Counted from the first letter of the stretch, positions 1 to 6,205 are shown. The stretch is 9,540 nt of DNA from Bacteroidota bacterium (GCA_023488865.1 JAMDDG010000113.1:1-9540), one strand, 5' to 3'. The notes: generated by a model from the sequence alone, not told the origin. Numbers and translations are program-made.

Positions 1-1275
1 TTTGAATCTCTCAATACGATGCAGTCTGAGATGCTAAACGTCTGTAGGAAAGCCAATCAGATACTTCTTTTTTCACCCACCGGGTCAGGAAAGACCGTCG
101 CTTTTCTATTGCCGGTCCTGGAGATAGCTTCCAACCGGAAACCAGGCATCAGGGCCATGATTGTTGTTCCCTCCCGGGAGTTAGCTCTTCAGATCGAACA
201 AGTATTTAAGTCAATGGGAACTGGTTTAAAAGTTTCTGCCTGTTACGGCGGACACAAAGTGAAGACCGAACTCAACAATCTACTGGAAGCTCCTACCCTT
301 TTGATTGGGACACCGGGACGAATCTTATACCATCTCGAAAAGGGGAACATCAATCCGGAAACAATTTCTCTGTTAATTTTTGACGAGTACGATAAGTCGT
401 TTGAATTTGGTTTTGAAAGGGAAATATCGGCGATTTTAAAGCATATCCCTAAGCCTGAACAGTTGATTCTTACTTCAGCTACCCAATCAACTTCAGTGCC
501 TGATTTTGTCAATATTAACAATCCGGTTATACTTGATTATAGCAGCAGTGTCCAACCTGTTGGATTAACGATTAAAGTGGTCCGGGCAGAAGAGAAGGAT
601 AAGTTGAGCCAGCTTCTAAAACTTTTGAAAAGTTTTCAGAAAGGTCTTACCCTGGTATTTTGTAACCACCGTGATGCGGTGGAACGAATCAGCTTACTGT
701 TGAATGAAAACGGCATCCCGCACAACACATACCACGGCGGATATGAACAGCAACAGCGTGAAAGAGCATTAATCAAGTTCAGAAATGGGAGCAATCCAAT
801 TCTTGTAACTACCGATCTTGCTTCCAGAGGACTGGATATCACAGATGTACAGAACATCATCCACTACCAGTTGGCAAAAACTGAAACCGTTTTTGTCCAT
901 AGGAATGGTCGTACGGCAAGGATGGAAAATGAAGGGACTGTATGGATTTTGCTCTCGTCAGAAGAAAATATCCCGGATTACGTACCCGGATCCAGCATTG
1001 AAACGAAACTGGCTGATAACCAAAATCAGATACGACTTCCCTATTTCTCGACGCTTTATTTTGGGGCCGGGAAAAAAGATAAAATCAGCAAAGTGGATAT
1101 TGTCGGACTATTGATCCAAAAAGGTAACCTACTCAAAGAAGAAATCGGGCTAATTAATATTCTTGATTATGAATCATTTGCAGCAGTACCTGCTTCAAAA
1201 ATCAGAAAAGTGGTTTCGCTGCTGGAAAAAGAGAAAATAAAAAACAGAAAAATAAAAATAGGGATCTCAAACTGA
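1..1275 (+). CDS. dbpA: DbpA-type DEAD-box ATP-dependent RNA helicase, 5' partial
   Basis: The protein is open from the first base of the window, so the true start lies outside; the in-frame residues FESLNTMQ before the first ATG (19) look like the end of the Q-motif region. The 424 visible residues hold the full helicase core: motif I SPTGSGKT (about 25-32), Ia PSRELALQ, Ib TPGR, motif II DEYD (128-131, in place of DEAD), motif III SAT (about 159), IV LVFCNHR, V TDLASRGLDI, VI HRNGRTAR (from about 300). The last 75 residues (TLYFGAGKKDKISKVDIVG onward) match the DbpA RNA-binding domain, which in E. coli DbpA and Bacillus YxiN binds hairpin 92 of 23S rRNA. Family knowledge therefore suggests an ATP-dependent cytoplasmic helicase in large-subunit ribosome assembly. 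The gene ends 6 bp from the converging gene at 1282. The Tyr in motif II is a substitution; the acidic residues needed for ATP hydrolysis remain. Confidence 0.93.
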   Translation, partial: FESLNTMQSEMLNVCRKANQILLFSPTGSGKTVAFLLPVLEIASNRKPGIRAMIVVPSRELALQIEQVFKSMGTGLKVSACYGGHKVKTELNNLLEAPTLLIGTPGRILYHLEKGNINPETISLLIFDEYDKSFEFGFEREISAILKHIPKPEQLILTSATQSTSVPDFVNINNPVILDYSSSVQPVGLTIKVVRAEEKDKLSQLLKLLKSFQKGLTLVFCNHRDAVERISLLLNENGIPHNTYHGGYEQQQRERALIKFRNGSNPILVTTDLASRGLDITDVQNIIHYQLAKTETVFVHRNGRTARMENEGTVWILLSSEENIPDYVPGSSIETKLADNQNQIRLPYFSTLYFGAGKKDKISKVDIVGLLIQKGNLLKEEIGLINILDYESFAAVPASKIRKVVSLLEKEKIKNRKIKIGISN

Positions 1276-1281
1276 GCTACC

Positions 1282-2175
1282 CTACATCCGGAGAACCATC
1301 TTTGGTTTATGGGGCAGAGCCCGGTATAGGATGATCGCTTCTGATTTTGGCACCGTGATGACAATCTTCGGCATAATTGGATCACGTTTGAAAACAGAAA
1401 GCGCTTTGATCGATTTGTCAGTTTCACTTTTTACAAAACTATTTTTTAAGCTATCAATCCTCAATTTGTCTTCTCCCTCACTTTTCTCCGATTGTTGTAT
1501 AACCAATTGAAGGTTGCGCTCGAAGTTCATGACAACATATACGTCTTCCGTTTTCCGGGCAGTTGGCAATGGTTCAAATTTGTTTGCTTCGATAGTATCC
1601 TTTGGGGCCTTCTTGACAAGGAATTGAACTTTTTCAATTGTTGCAACGGCATTTTTAAGTACAAAAGGTTGGGATATCCAATGAAGAAGCGCTTCGGTAT
1701 GAAACATTTTAATGGAGTTGCTGATCCAAACCTTTTTTATATCGCTGTCGTGTAACGGAATGCCCTTCATCTCAAGCGTGGCAACCTTTTTAATCAGATC
1801 AAGGACCAGATAAATAGAATCCTCAGAAGAGAGATTATAACGGGATCTGAGTAAAGTCTCTGTTTTCTTTAACTCAAAAAGCTTTAACAGATCATCTTTG
1901 CTGTAGGAAACAGATTCATCAGGCCCGGGACTGTTTTGGACCTTAGTTTCCTCCTTTTTAGCGCTTTTAGCTGTCTTTTCATTTTTCTTAGGGGTATTGT
2001 CTGCCTTTCCCGATTTCTTTGCATTGTTATCACCTTTTACCCCGGTTTTTGGCATGACTGCTTCAGGCAATGGATTTTTTGTGGCAACCGGCAGAATGAC
2101 CGTCATTGTCAGAACATAAGCAGCGATCAAAATCAACAAGGTAGTGACTGACCAGAAAAGATATTTTTTTGCCAT
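1282..2175 (-). CDS. Unknown single-pass membrane protein, last gene of the L,D-transpeptidase cluster
   Basis: I do not recognise a family for this 297-aa protein. Residues 1-4 (MAKK) are followed by one hydrophobic segment (about 5-31) that fits a signal anchor. Residues 43-80 form a very Lys-rich, Asn/Ser/Thr/Glu-containing low-complexity stretch that is probably an extended periplasmic linker. From about 90 onward lies a predicted soluble domain, with a helical part (about 92-190) and a C-terminal part with strand-like segments (DVYVVMNF about 211-218; IVITVPKSEAIILYRALP about 271-288). There are no Cys residues and no recognisable catalytic motif. It starts 9 bp after the 229-aa L,D-transpeptidase, so co-transcription is likely and a role in the cell envelope beside the two transpeptidases is inferred. 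No Shine-Dalgarno sequence is visible upstream of the ATG. It converges on the helicase gene with a 6-bp gap and no clear terminator. Confidence 0.8.
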   Translation of the reverse strand: MAKKYLFWSVTTLLILIAAYVLTMTVILPVATKNPLPEAVMPKTGVKGDNNAKKSGKADNTPKKNEKTAKSAKKEETKVQNSPGPDESVSYSKDDLLKLFELKKTETLLRSRYNLSSEDSIYLVLDLIKKVATLEMKGIPLHDSDIKKVWISNSIKMFHTEALLHWISQPFVLKNAVATIEKVQFLVKKAPKDTIEANKFEPLPTARKTEDVYVVMNFERNLQLVIQQSEKSEGEDKLRIDSLKNSFVKSETDKSIKALSVFKRDPIMPKIVITVPKSEAIILYRALPHKPKMVLRM

Positions 2176-2184
2176 GTCGAAAGA

Positions 2185-2874
2185 TTAGTAAATAAATACT
2201 TTTGCCCCTTTATCAAGGCTATTAAAAATGACTTCAAGATCTGCAGCCCCCAAACGTACACATCCATGAGTGACCGGTAAGCCAATAAAACGCTGGTATA
2301 AGGTTCCATGCAGCATATAACCATCGCCAATTGATAACGCATAAGCGCCCAGTGTTGACTCGTCATACCGTTCAGAAGCGCGTGCGGATGGGGGCTTTAC
2401 GCCCTCTTCAATAAAAGCCCAATCCGGTTTCACCCAAACAGGGGATTTTCTTTTCAGCAGGACAGAAAACATCCCTTTGGGTGTTTTGAAAGGTTTTCTA
2501 GTGCCATTCGGATAAATCAATATTTCATCCTTTCCAGTCGAACAAAACCCTGTACGAATAGTGTCTTTGGAATTGCGAAGTACAAACCTGTTTTCGGTTG
2601 TATTGATCAAAATGTACGGTTTATCCGGCATCAGGTCATTCAGCTTGCTTTGCAACTTGGCAATATTGGATTTACTGCTCTGAATTTGTTTATCTATATT
2701 TTTGATACTGACCTCTTTGGAGTTCAATGTCGAGGTAAACCAGGATTTAACTCCGTAGGCAGCATTCTGATATGCAGGGGTATACAATACAATTGTAGGT
2801 ATCCAGGCACATATCAAAACAGGGATTATCCAGGGTACGTATTTTTTAAACCAACTCTTATCTTCAGCTTCCAT
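2185..2874 (-). CDS. L,D-transpeptidase (YkuD domain), membrane-anchored, 229 aa
   Basis: The N-terminus has a short charged cytoplasmic part, then a hydrophobic segment (about 13-34) fitting a membrane anchor, then a heptad-rich helix (about 50-84) that looks like a coiled-coil stalk. The YkuD catalytic domain begins at KPYILINTTENRF (85-97). The signature is intact: His189 (MLHGT), then THGCVRL with His203, the nucleophile Cys205 and Arg207. The family cleaves the L,D bond of a tetrapeptide donor and makes 3-3 (mDAP-mDAP) cross-links or attaches proteins to peptidoglycan; the domain should lie in the periplasm. The TPKGMFSVL stretch (131-139) matches the TP.G.F substrate-groove motif of the family. 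It is the middle gene of the cluster, 14 bp after the 371-aa transpeptidase and 9 bp before the 297-aa protein, so one transcript is likely. Which of the possible reactions it catalyses cannot be read from the sequence. Confidence 0.92.
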   Translation of the reverse strand: MEAEDKSWFKKYVPWIIPVLICAWIPTIVLYTPAYQNAAYGVKSWFTSTLNSKEVSIKNIDKQIQSSKSNIAKLQSKLNDLMPDKPYILINTTENRFVLRNSKDTIRTGFCSTGKDEILIYPNGTRKPFKTPKGMFSVLLKRKSPVWVKPDWAFIEEGVKPPSARASERYDESTLGAYALSIGDGYMLHGTLYQRFIGLPVTHGCVRLGAADLEVIFNSLDKGAKVFIY

Positions 2875-2888
2875 CGCATTAAAGTTAA

Positions 2889-4004
2889 TTAATTTAACAA
2901 ATCTGATAATGAAACGGTGGAACCAACAATGGTGACCGGTGAACCAACTGATAATTTACTGTACAATTCATCAATTTTATCATCTGAAAGGGCCACACAA
3001 CCCTTGGTCCAGTCAACTCCTTTTCCTCCATTTCCATGAATTTCGATCAAGCCGCCAATACCCCTGCTTTTAGGAATTTGGCCGCTTTTTCTGCGTGCCA
3101 CATAGTTGGCACGGTCCTCAGCATTCGGGTAATTCAGCATCATTGCTTTGTAGTAGCCAGAATCCCGCGCACTTTTTTTTCTGGAGATCAGGTATCTGCC
3201 TTCCGGGGTGGCATTGTCGCCTGCATAAAGTTTATCTCCCATCCAGTTACTGCCAAACTCAACATCATACTCTTTGCTGAGTTTTCCATTGTAGTACAGA
3301 AAACCCTTGTGTTTAATCTTATCAATAACCAAAGCATAAGATTTCGTGTTGGCGGAAGTTGCAATAGTGCTTTTAACCCATTGCTGCCATTTTGAGAACT
3401 TGGCGAAGTATTCTTTTAGGTGGGCATTTACCTCTGCATCCGCATAGCTGATACGGGATTTACCTTCGTTTAATTTTTGATTCGCTTTTATGAAATCACC
3501 TTTCTCGAAAGCATTTAAACTCTCTTCTACCGAGAGCTTTCCGAACTCATAATCTTTTCTTGTTTGAATTCGTAAAGGAAGTTTAACAAAAAAATCGTGG
3601 TAACTGTCCAACTTCTTTCTAAGCAATTCGGTTTCTTTTAAAAACCTGGCTTTCTGGGTATCCTTATTGGCCCCGGTTGAATTCCGGGCAAGTTCTGCTT
3701 TGAGAATTGCAAGCGTGATCAGCTCCCTGCTTTTTGAAAAATTACGTTTAAAAAATATTTTTTCATTTTGTCTTTTTAGTTCAATGAATGCATATTTATA
3801 ATTTGTCTCTGCAGCCTGATAATATTCAGGAGCGTAAACATCGGCATTAACTTTCTTGGCCTTGGCCAATATATCGTTGCACTTATTGAAATCTTCCATG
3901 GGCGGTTTGTCCATGAAAAGGATTAAAAGAACTAAAACGACCAGGGAAACAAGAAAGATTATCCCTGTTGAATAAAATATTTTTTTAAAAAATCCTGACC
4001 TCAC
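2889..4004 (-). CDS. L,D-transpeptidase with N-terminal DUF4398-like helical domain, GTG start, 371 aa
   Basis: A hydrophobic anchor (about 9-30) is followed by a long helical region (about 35-215) and a C-terminal YkuD-type domain (about 221-360). The catalytic motif is IEIHGNGGKGVDWTKGCVAL, with His323 and Cys336; Lys replaces the usual His before GC, and Ala follows Val where many relatives have Arg, as in the GCIAL variants of the family. ATPEGRYLIS (265-274) matches the TP.G.F/Y groove motif. Residues 49-93 align without gaps to residues 39-83 of the lipoprotein at 4190-4801 (15 of 45 identical, including A-D-Y, QAA and QN..RN positions). The start is GTG at 4002-4004: an in-frame TAA lies five codons upstream and the next ATG (residue 31) would remove the membrane anchor. 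First gene of the three-gene cluster. Probably anchored in the inner membrane with the catalytic domain in the periplasm; substrate unknown. Confidence 0.9.
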   Translation of the reverse strand: MRSGFFKKIFYSTGIIFLVSLVVLVLLILFMDKPPMEDFNKCNDILAKAKKVNADVYAPEYYQAAETNYKYAFIELKRQNEKIFFKRNFSKSRELITLAILKAELARNSTGANKDTQKARFLKETELLRKKLDSYHDFFVKLPLRIQTRKDYEFGKLSVEESLNAFEKGDFIKANQKLNEGKSRISYADAEVNAHLKEYFAKFSKWQQWVKSTIATSANTKSYALVIDKIKHKGFLYYNGKLSKEYDVEFGSNWMGDKLYAGDNATPEGRYLISRKKSARDSGYYKAMMLNYPNAEDRANYVARRKSGQIPKSRGIGGLIEIHGNGGKGVDWTKGCVALSDDKIDELYSKLSVGSPVTIVGSTVSLSDLLN

Positions 4005-4131
4005 GCTAAAGATAATTTAGTAGCACCTTCTATAAATACTTGTATAATGCATATTTAAGAAAATGCACGCGGTTTTTCAATGATCAAACAATGCGCTATA
4101 TCAATCAAACCTATTGGCAACAAAAATACCT

Positions 4132-4162
4132 AAAAAAAACCCCCGGAAATTCTCCGAGGGTT
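4132..4162 (-). terminator. Intrinsic terminator after the lipoprotein gene
   Basis: Read on the minus strand, AACCCTCGG (4162-4154) pairs with CCGGGGGTT (4146-4138) through a 7-nt loop, with one G-U pair in a 9-bp stem, followed by a run of T (A tract at 4132-4137 on the plus strand). It begins 27 bp after the lipoprotein stop codon. It should separate most lipoprotein transcripts from the L,D-transpeptidase cluster that follows. Confidence 0.85.
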
Positions 4163-4170
4163 ATTTCTTT

Positions 4171-4191
4171 AAGAATTTTCAAAAAATTCTT
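4171..4191. repeat. AT-rich 9-bp perfect inverted repeat at the lipoprotein stop codon
   Basis: AAGAATTTT (4171-4179) and AAAATTCTT (4183-4191) are perfect reverse complements separated by 3 nt. The right arm overlaps the TAA stop of the lipoprotein gene. It lies just ahead of the GC-rich terminator hairpin in the direction of transcription, so the transcript would end in two stacked hairpins. It is weak (only two G-C pairs in total) and could act in mRNA 3'-end stability or be incidental. Confidence 0.5.
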
Positions 4192-4801
4192 ATTTCTTTT
4201 TTCCGCCTTTAGCTTTAGCGATAACGTCAGTCAACTCAGTATTGATGGCTTTAGCTTTCTCAACAGCTGGTTTTACTTTTTCAGAAAGGGTTAAGATATC
4301 GTCGTTGTTAGTCAAACCTGCAGAAACTTCAGTTAAAACAGTTTCAACAACGCCAATTTCCTGACCAATAGCTTCAACAGCAGCTTTTCCTTCTTTGCCT
4401 TTAGGGGCCTTTGCCAACAACTCTTTGTCAGATGCAATAGTTGTAGTCAATTCAGTAACAGCAGCAGTAACTTCAGCTTTTAAAGCTTCTTTTCTTGCAG
4501 TTGTTTCTTCTACTGCTTTGTTTGAAAGAGTAGTAACAGAAGCCAAAGTTGTTTTAGCGGCATCATAATTTCTGAACAATGCAAACTTTGCATTTTGCTC
4601 TTCAACTTGAGCAAGACCAGATTTTTGTGCATCAACAGCAGCTTGGAAAGAAGCAGCAACATAACGATCAGCACCTGCTTTTTTAGCAGCTTCGATAGCA
4701 ACGTTTGCAGCATCGATGTCAGCTTGAGGGACTTTAGCACAACTTGCTAAAGAAACAACCAGAACACTAAGAGTAACCAGTTTTAATAATCCTTTTTTCA
4801 T
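4190..4801 (-). CDS. Helical lipoprotein, DUF4398-like, C-terminal Lys tail
   Basis: A 203-aa protein with a textbook lipoprotein signal: MKKGLLKLVTLSVLVVSLASC, lipobox LASC with the lipidated Cys21. The mature 183 residues are almost entirely Ala/Glu/Lys/Thr/Val-rich and predicted helical with no Trp, no Pro-rich part and no enzyme motif, fitting an elongated helical bundle or coiled coil. Residues 39-83 align with residues 49-93 of the neighbouring 371-aa L,D-transpeptidase, a segment I assign to the DUF4398-like group. The protein ends in AKAKGGKKK. Location is expected to be the periplasmic face of the outer (or inner) membrane; residues 22-24 (AKV) contain no Asp at +2. It has its own terminator (4132-4162), so it is probably monocistronic and can be expressed at a level different from the transpeptidases. 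It diverges from the ECF sigma gene across 169 bp. A structural or envelope-tethering role is inference. Confidence 0.88.
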   Translation of the reverse strand: MKKGLLKLVTLSVLVVSLASCAKVPQADIDAANVAIEAAKKAGADRYVAASFQAAVDAQKSGLAQVEEQNAKFALFRNYDAAKTTLASVTTLSNKAVEETTARKEALKAEVTAAVTELTTTIASDKELLAKAPKGKEGKAAVEAIGQEIGVVETVLTEVSAGLTNNDDILTLSEKVKPAVEKAKAINTELTDVIAKAKGGKKK

Positions 4802-4869
4802 AACTTTGAAAAATAAATGTAATTAATGTAAATCAATGTTTTTGTTCAAACAATTTTAACTTTTAGACG

Positions 4870-4877
4870 CAAAGGTT
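4870..4877 (-). promoter_or_regulatory. Candidate -7 element for the lipoprotein gene
   Basis: On the minus strand the sequence AACCTTTG matches 7 of 8 positions of the Bacteroidota -7 element TAnnTTTG and is followed by CG. It would place transcription start roughly 60 nt upstream of the ATG at 4801. No TTTG is found at the ideal 19-21 bp spacing upstream (one lies at 14 bp), so the call is tentative. Confidence 0.35.
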
Positions 4878-4924
4878 TCTGAAAGTCACCGCAAAAATAT
4901 GTTTTTTTTTTCAATTAGTCAAAT

Positions 4925-4932
4925 TATCTTTA
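4925..4932 (+). promoter_or_regulatory. Candidate -7 element for the ECF sigma gene
   Basis: TATCTTTA matches TAnnTTTG except at the last base and sits 38 bp before the ATG at 4971. A run of ten T (4902-4911) covers the position where the -33 TTTG-type element would be expected. The same 12-mer AAATTATCTTTA (4921-4932) occurs on the minus strand at 4007-4018, directly before the GTG of the 371-aa transpeptidase. AT-rich context makes chance matches likely. Confidence 0.28.
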
Positions 4933-4970
4933 CAATTCATTATCTAATAAAGAATTACGAATATTAAAAA

Positions 4971-5531
4971 ATGATTAATAAATTGTCTGTGAATGATCTT
5001 CCCGATATCGAGATCATCAAAAAAATCAATCACGAACACAACACAAACCTTTTTGGAATCCTATATACCAGGTATTCATCCAAGGTTTATGAAAAATGCA
5101 ACACACTTTTGAAAGATCCGGTATTGGCACAGGAGTTTGTTCAGGATATTTTTTGCAAAATTTTTGAAAAACTTTCAGATTTTCGCGGTGAATCCAATTT
5201 TTCGACCTGGCTCTATTCAATTACCTACAACCATTGCATAGAATATTTGCGCGTAAAAAAGAAGATGAACTATCCTGATTGGAACAGTTCGCACGAATTG
5301 CCTGACGTTATTGATGAAATTGATGAAAAAGAGATTAACAGCGACCGCTTGATGCAGATCATGGACCAGATCCACCCGGAAGAAAAAGCGCTCCTTACCA
5401 TGCACTATATCGACAATTTCCCAATTGCGTATATTCAGACAGCCCTGAAAATCAGTGAAAGCGCTACAAAAATGAGATTGAAAAGGGCACGCGAACGGGT
5501 TGCCTATCTCTATTCCCAGAAATATAAGTAA
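4971..5531 (+). CDS. ECF-family RNA polymerase sigma factor (sigma-70 family)
   Basis: The 186-aa length and domain order fit an ECF sigma factor. Region 2 spans about 24-95, with the core-binding and -10-recognition part DPVLAQEFVQDIFCKIFEKL followed by FRGESNFSTWLYSITYNHCIEYLR. A short acidic linker (about 108-125, DVIDEIDEKE) leads into region 4 (about 130-180), with IHPEEKALLTMHYIDNFPIA and the helix-turn-helix IQTALKISESATKMRLKRARERV that would bind the -35/-33 element. It acts in the cytoplasm with RNA polymerase. It is transcribed away from the lipoprotein gene. No FecR-like or other transmembrane anti-sigma gene follows within the window; the next gene (5648) encodes a soluble PepSY-like protein. 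The trigger and targets are unknown; sharing a control region with the lipoprotein makes that gene a candidate target. No Shine-Dalgarno sequence; the leader is A-rich before the ATG. Confidence 0.93.
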   Translation: MINKLSVNDLPDIEIIKKINHEHNTNLFGILYTRYSSKVYEKCNTLLKDPVLAQEFVQDIFCKIFEKLSDFRGESNFSTWLYSITYNHCIEYLRVKKKMNYPDWNSSHELPDVIDEIDEKEINSDRLMQIMDQIHPEEKALLTMHYIDNFPIAYIQTALKISESATKMRLKRARERVAYLYSQKYK

Positions 5532-5647
5532 CAATTTTTGATTCAAGGTATTGTGACTTTTCATCGTTTATTCGTCAAAATAACAGTGAATGAATATCAG
5601 TCAGTAAACCCTGAAAATCTATTCTCAAAAGTGATATCTAATTACAC

Positions 5648-6073
5648 ATGAAGGAACTCATTCAAAAATATCTTTTTCGGATCAACAGTAATACACCCGG
5701 CAGTAAGATCCTGAATAGCTTTAAATTGCATTTCCCCGAAGCAACAAACATAGACTGGTCAATCGAGGAAGACGGCGTTTACGAGGCTATATTCAGGGTG
5801 AACGGTATCGAGCAAATTGCCTGGTTCGATAAATCCGGATCATGGTTAAAAACAGAAACCAATTACCCTTTGGGCATGCTTGATGAAAATATTCGCAAGA
5901 AATTGGAATTGTATGGTCAGATCATGAGTTCCATACTTATTGAGAGAGCCGATAGTGACTTTGGGTATGAGTTTATCATTCGCGATAATTTTCAGGTTCG
6001 CCACGTTTTTATTACCGATAAACAGGGAAATGTTCTGGATCGTCAAAATTTTGACGAGAACAAATTGAGGTAA
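5648..6073 (+). CDS. PepSY-like protein without signal peptide, 141 aa
   Basis: Residues 24-67 (FKLHFPEATNIDWSIEEDG, then YEAIFRVNGIEQIAWFDKSG) fit the PepSY-like pattern common in Bacteroidota (the PF11396-type fold, once described as beta-lactamase-inhibitor-like): F..FP.A..I.W then a strand, a turn and a FD..G.W strand. A second copy of the strand-turn pattern is visible at 107-130 (YEFIIRDNFQVRHVFITDKQG), so the protein may contain two half-repeats. Unlike most relatives it has no signal peptide or lipobox; the N-terminus MKELIQKYLFRINSN is amphipathic, so it is predicted cytoplasmic. It follows the ECF sigma gene by 116 bp on the same strand and ends before an intrinsic terminator (6117-6140), so it may be the last gene of a sigma-factor transcript. 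Biochemical function is unknown; a role binding or modulating the sigma factor would be speculation. Confidence 0.78.
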   Translation: MKELIQKYLFRINSNTPGSKILNSFKLHFPEATNIDWSIEEDGVYEAIFRVNGIEQIAWFDKSGSWLKTETNYPLGMLDENIRKKLELYGQIMSSILIERADSDFGYEFIIRDNFQVRHVFITDKQGNVLDRQNFDENKLR

Positions 6074-6079
6074 CGACAG

Positions 6080-6114
6080 AGATATAAGAGATAAGAGATG
6101 AGACATGAGATTGA
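6080..6114. repeat. Degenerate 7-bp repeat array, left arm (AGATATG orientation)
   Basis: Five consecutive 7-bp units begin 6 bp after the stop codon of the PepSY-like gene: AGATATA, AGAGATA, AGAGATG, AGACATG, AGATTGA. They are diverged copies of the reverse complement of the unit in the array at 6206-6254. A 12-mer, GAGATAAGAGAT, is shared exactly with the reverse complement of the right array, so the two arms could pair over roughly 30 bp with the terminator in the loop. Confidence 0.65.
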
Positions 6115-6116
6115 AG

Positions 6117-6140
6117 AGCTTTGCATTGCAAGGCTTTTTT
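6117..6140 (+). terminator. Intrinsic terminator after the PepSY-like gene
   Basis: AGCTTTGC (6117-6124) pairs with GCAAGGCT (6128-6135) with one G-U pair and a 3-nt loop, followed by T5 (6136-6140) and GTTTT. It lies 44 bp after the stop codon at 6073 and should end the sigma factor/PepSY-like transcript before the TPR gene. Confidence 0.85.
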
Positions 6141-6205
6141 GTTTTATAAAAAATTAACCATTAATTATTCTTCTAATTATCAAAACACTATCATTCACAC
6201 GCACT

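Noticed and set aside
818..1114. 98-aa plus-strand open frame inside the helicase gene
   Set aside because: It is a shifted frame over helicase motifs V-VI and the following domain; the main frame is intact.
3173..3180. Run of eight T (eight A in the coding strand) inside the 371-aa L,D-transpeptidase as a possible phase-variable frameshift site
   Set aside because: It encodes a normal Lys-Lys-Ser stretch in an intact frame, and runs of this length are common in AT-rich genes; nothing else points to phase variation.
3036..3395. 119-aa plus-strand open frame opposite the 371-aa L,D-transpeptidase
   Set aside because: It is antisense to a gene with clear catalytic motifs and shows no domain of its own.
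4190..4801. Assignment of the helical lipoprotein as a true Lpp (Braun lipoprotein) homologue
   Set aside because: It is far longer than Lpp, lacks its heptad sequence, and shares only lipidation, helicity and a terminal Lys; kept only as an analogy hypothesis.
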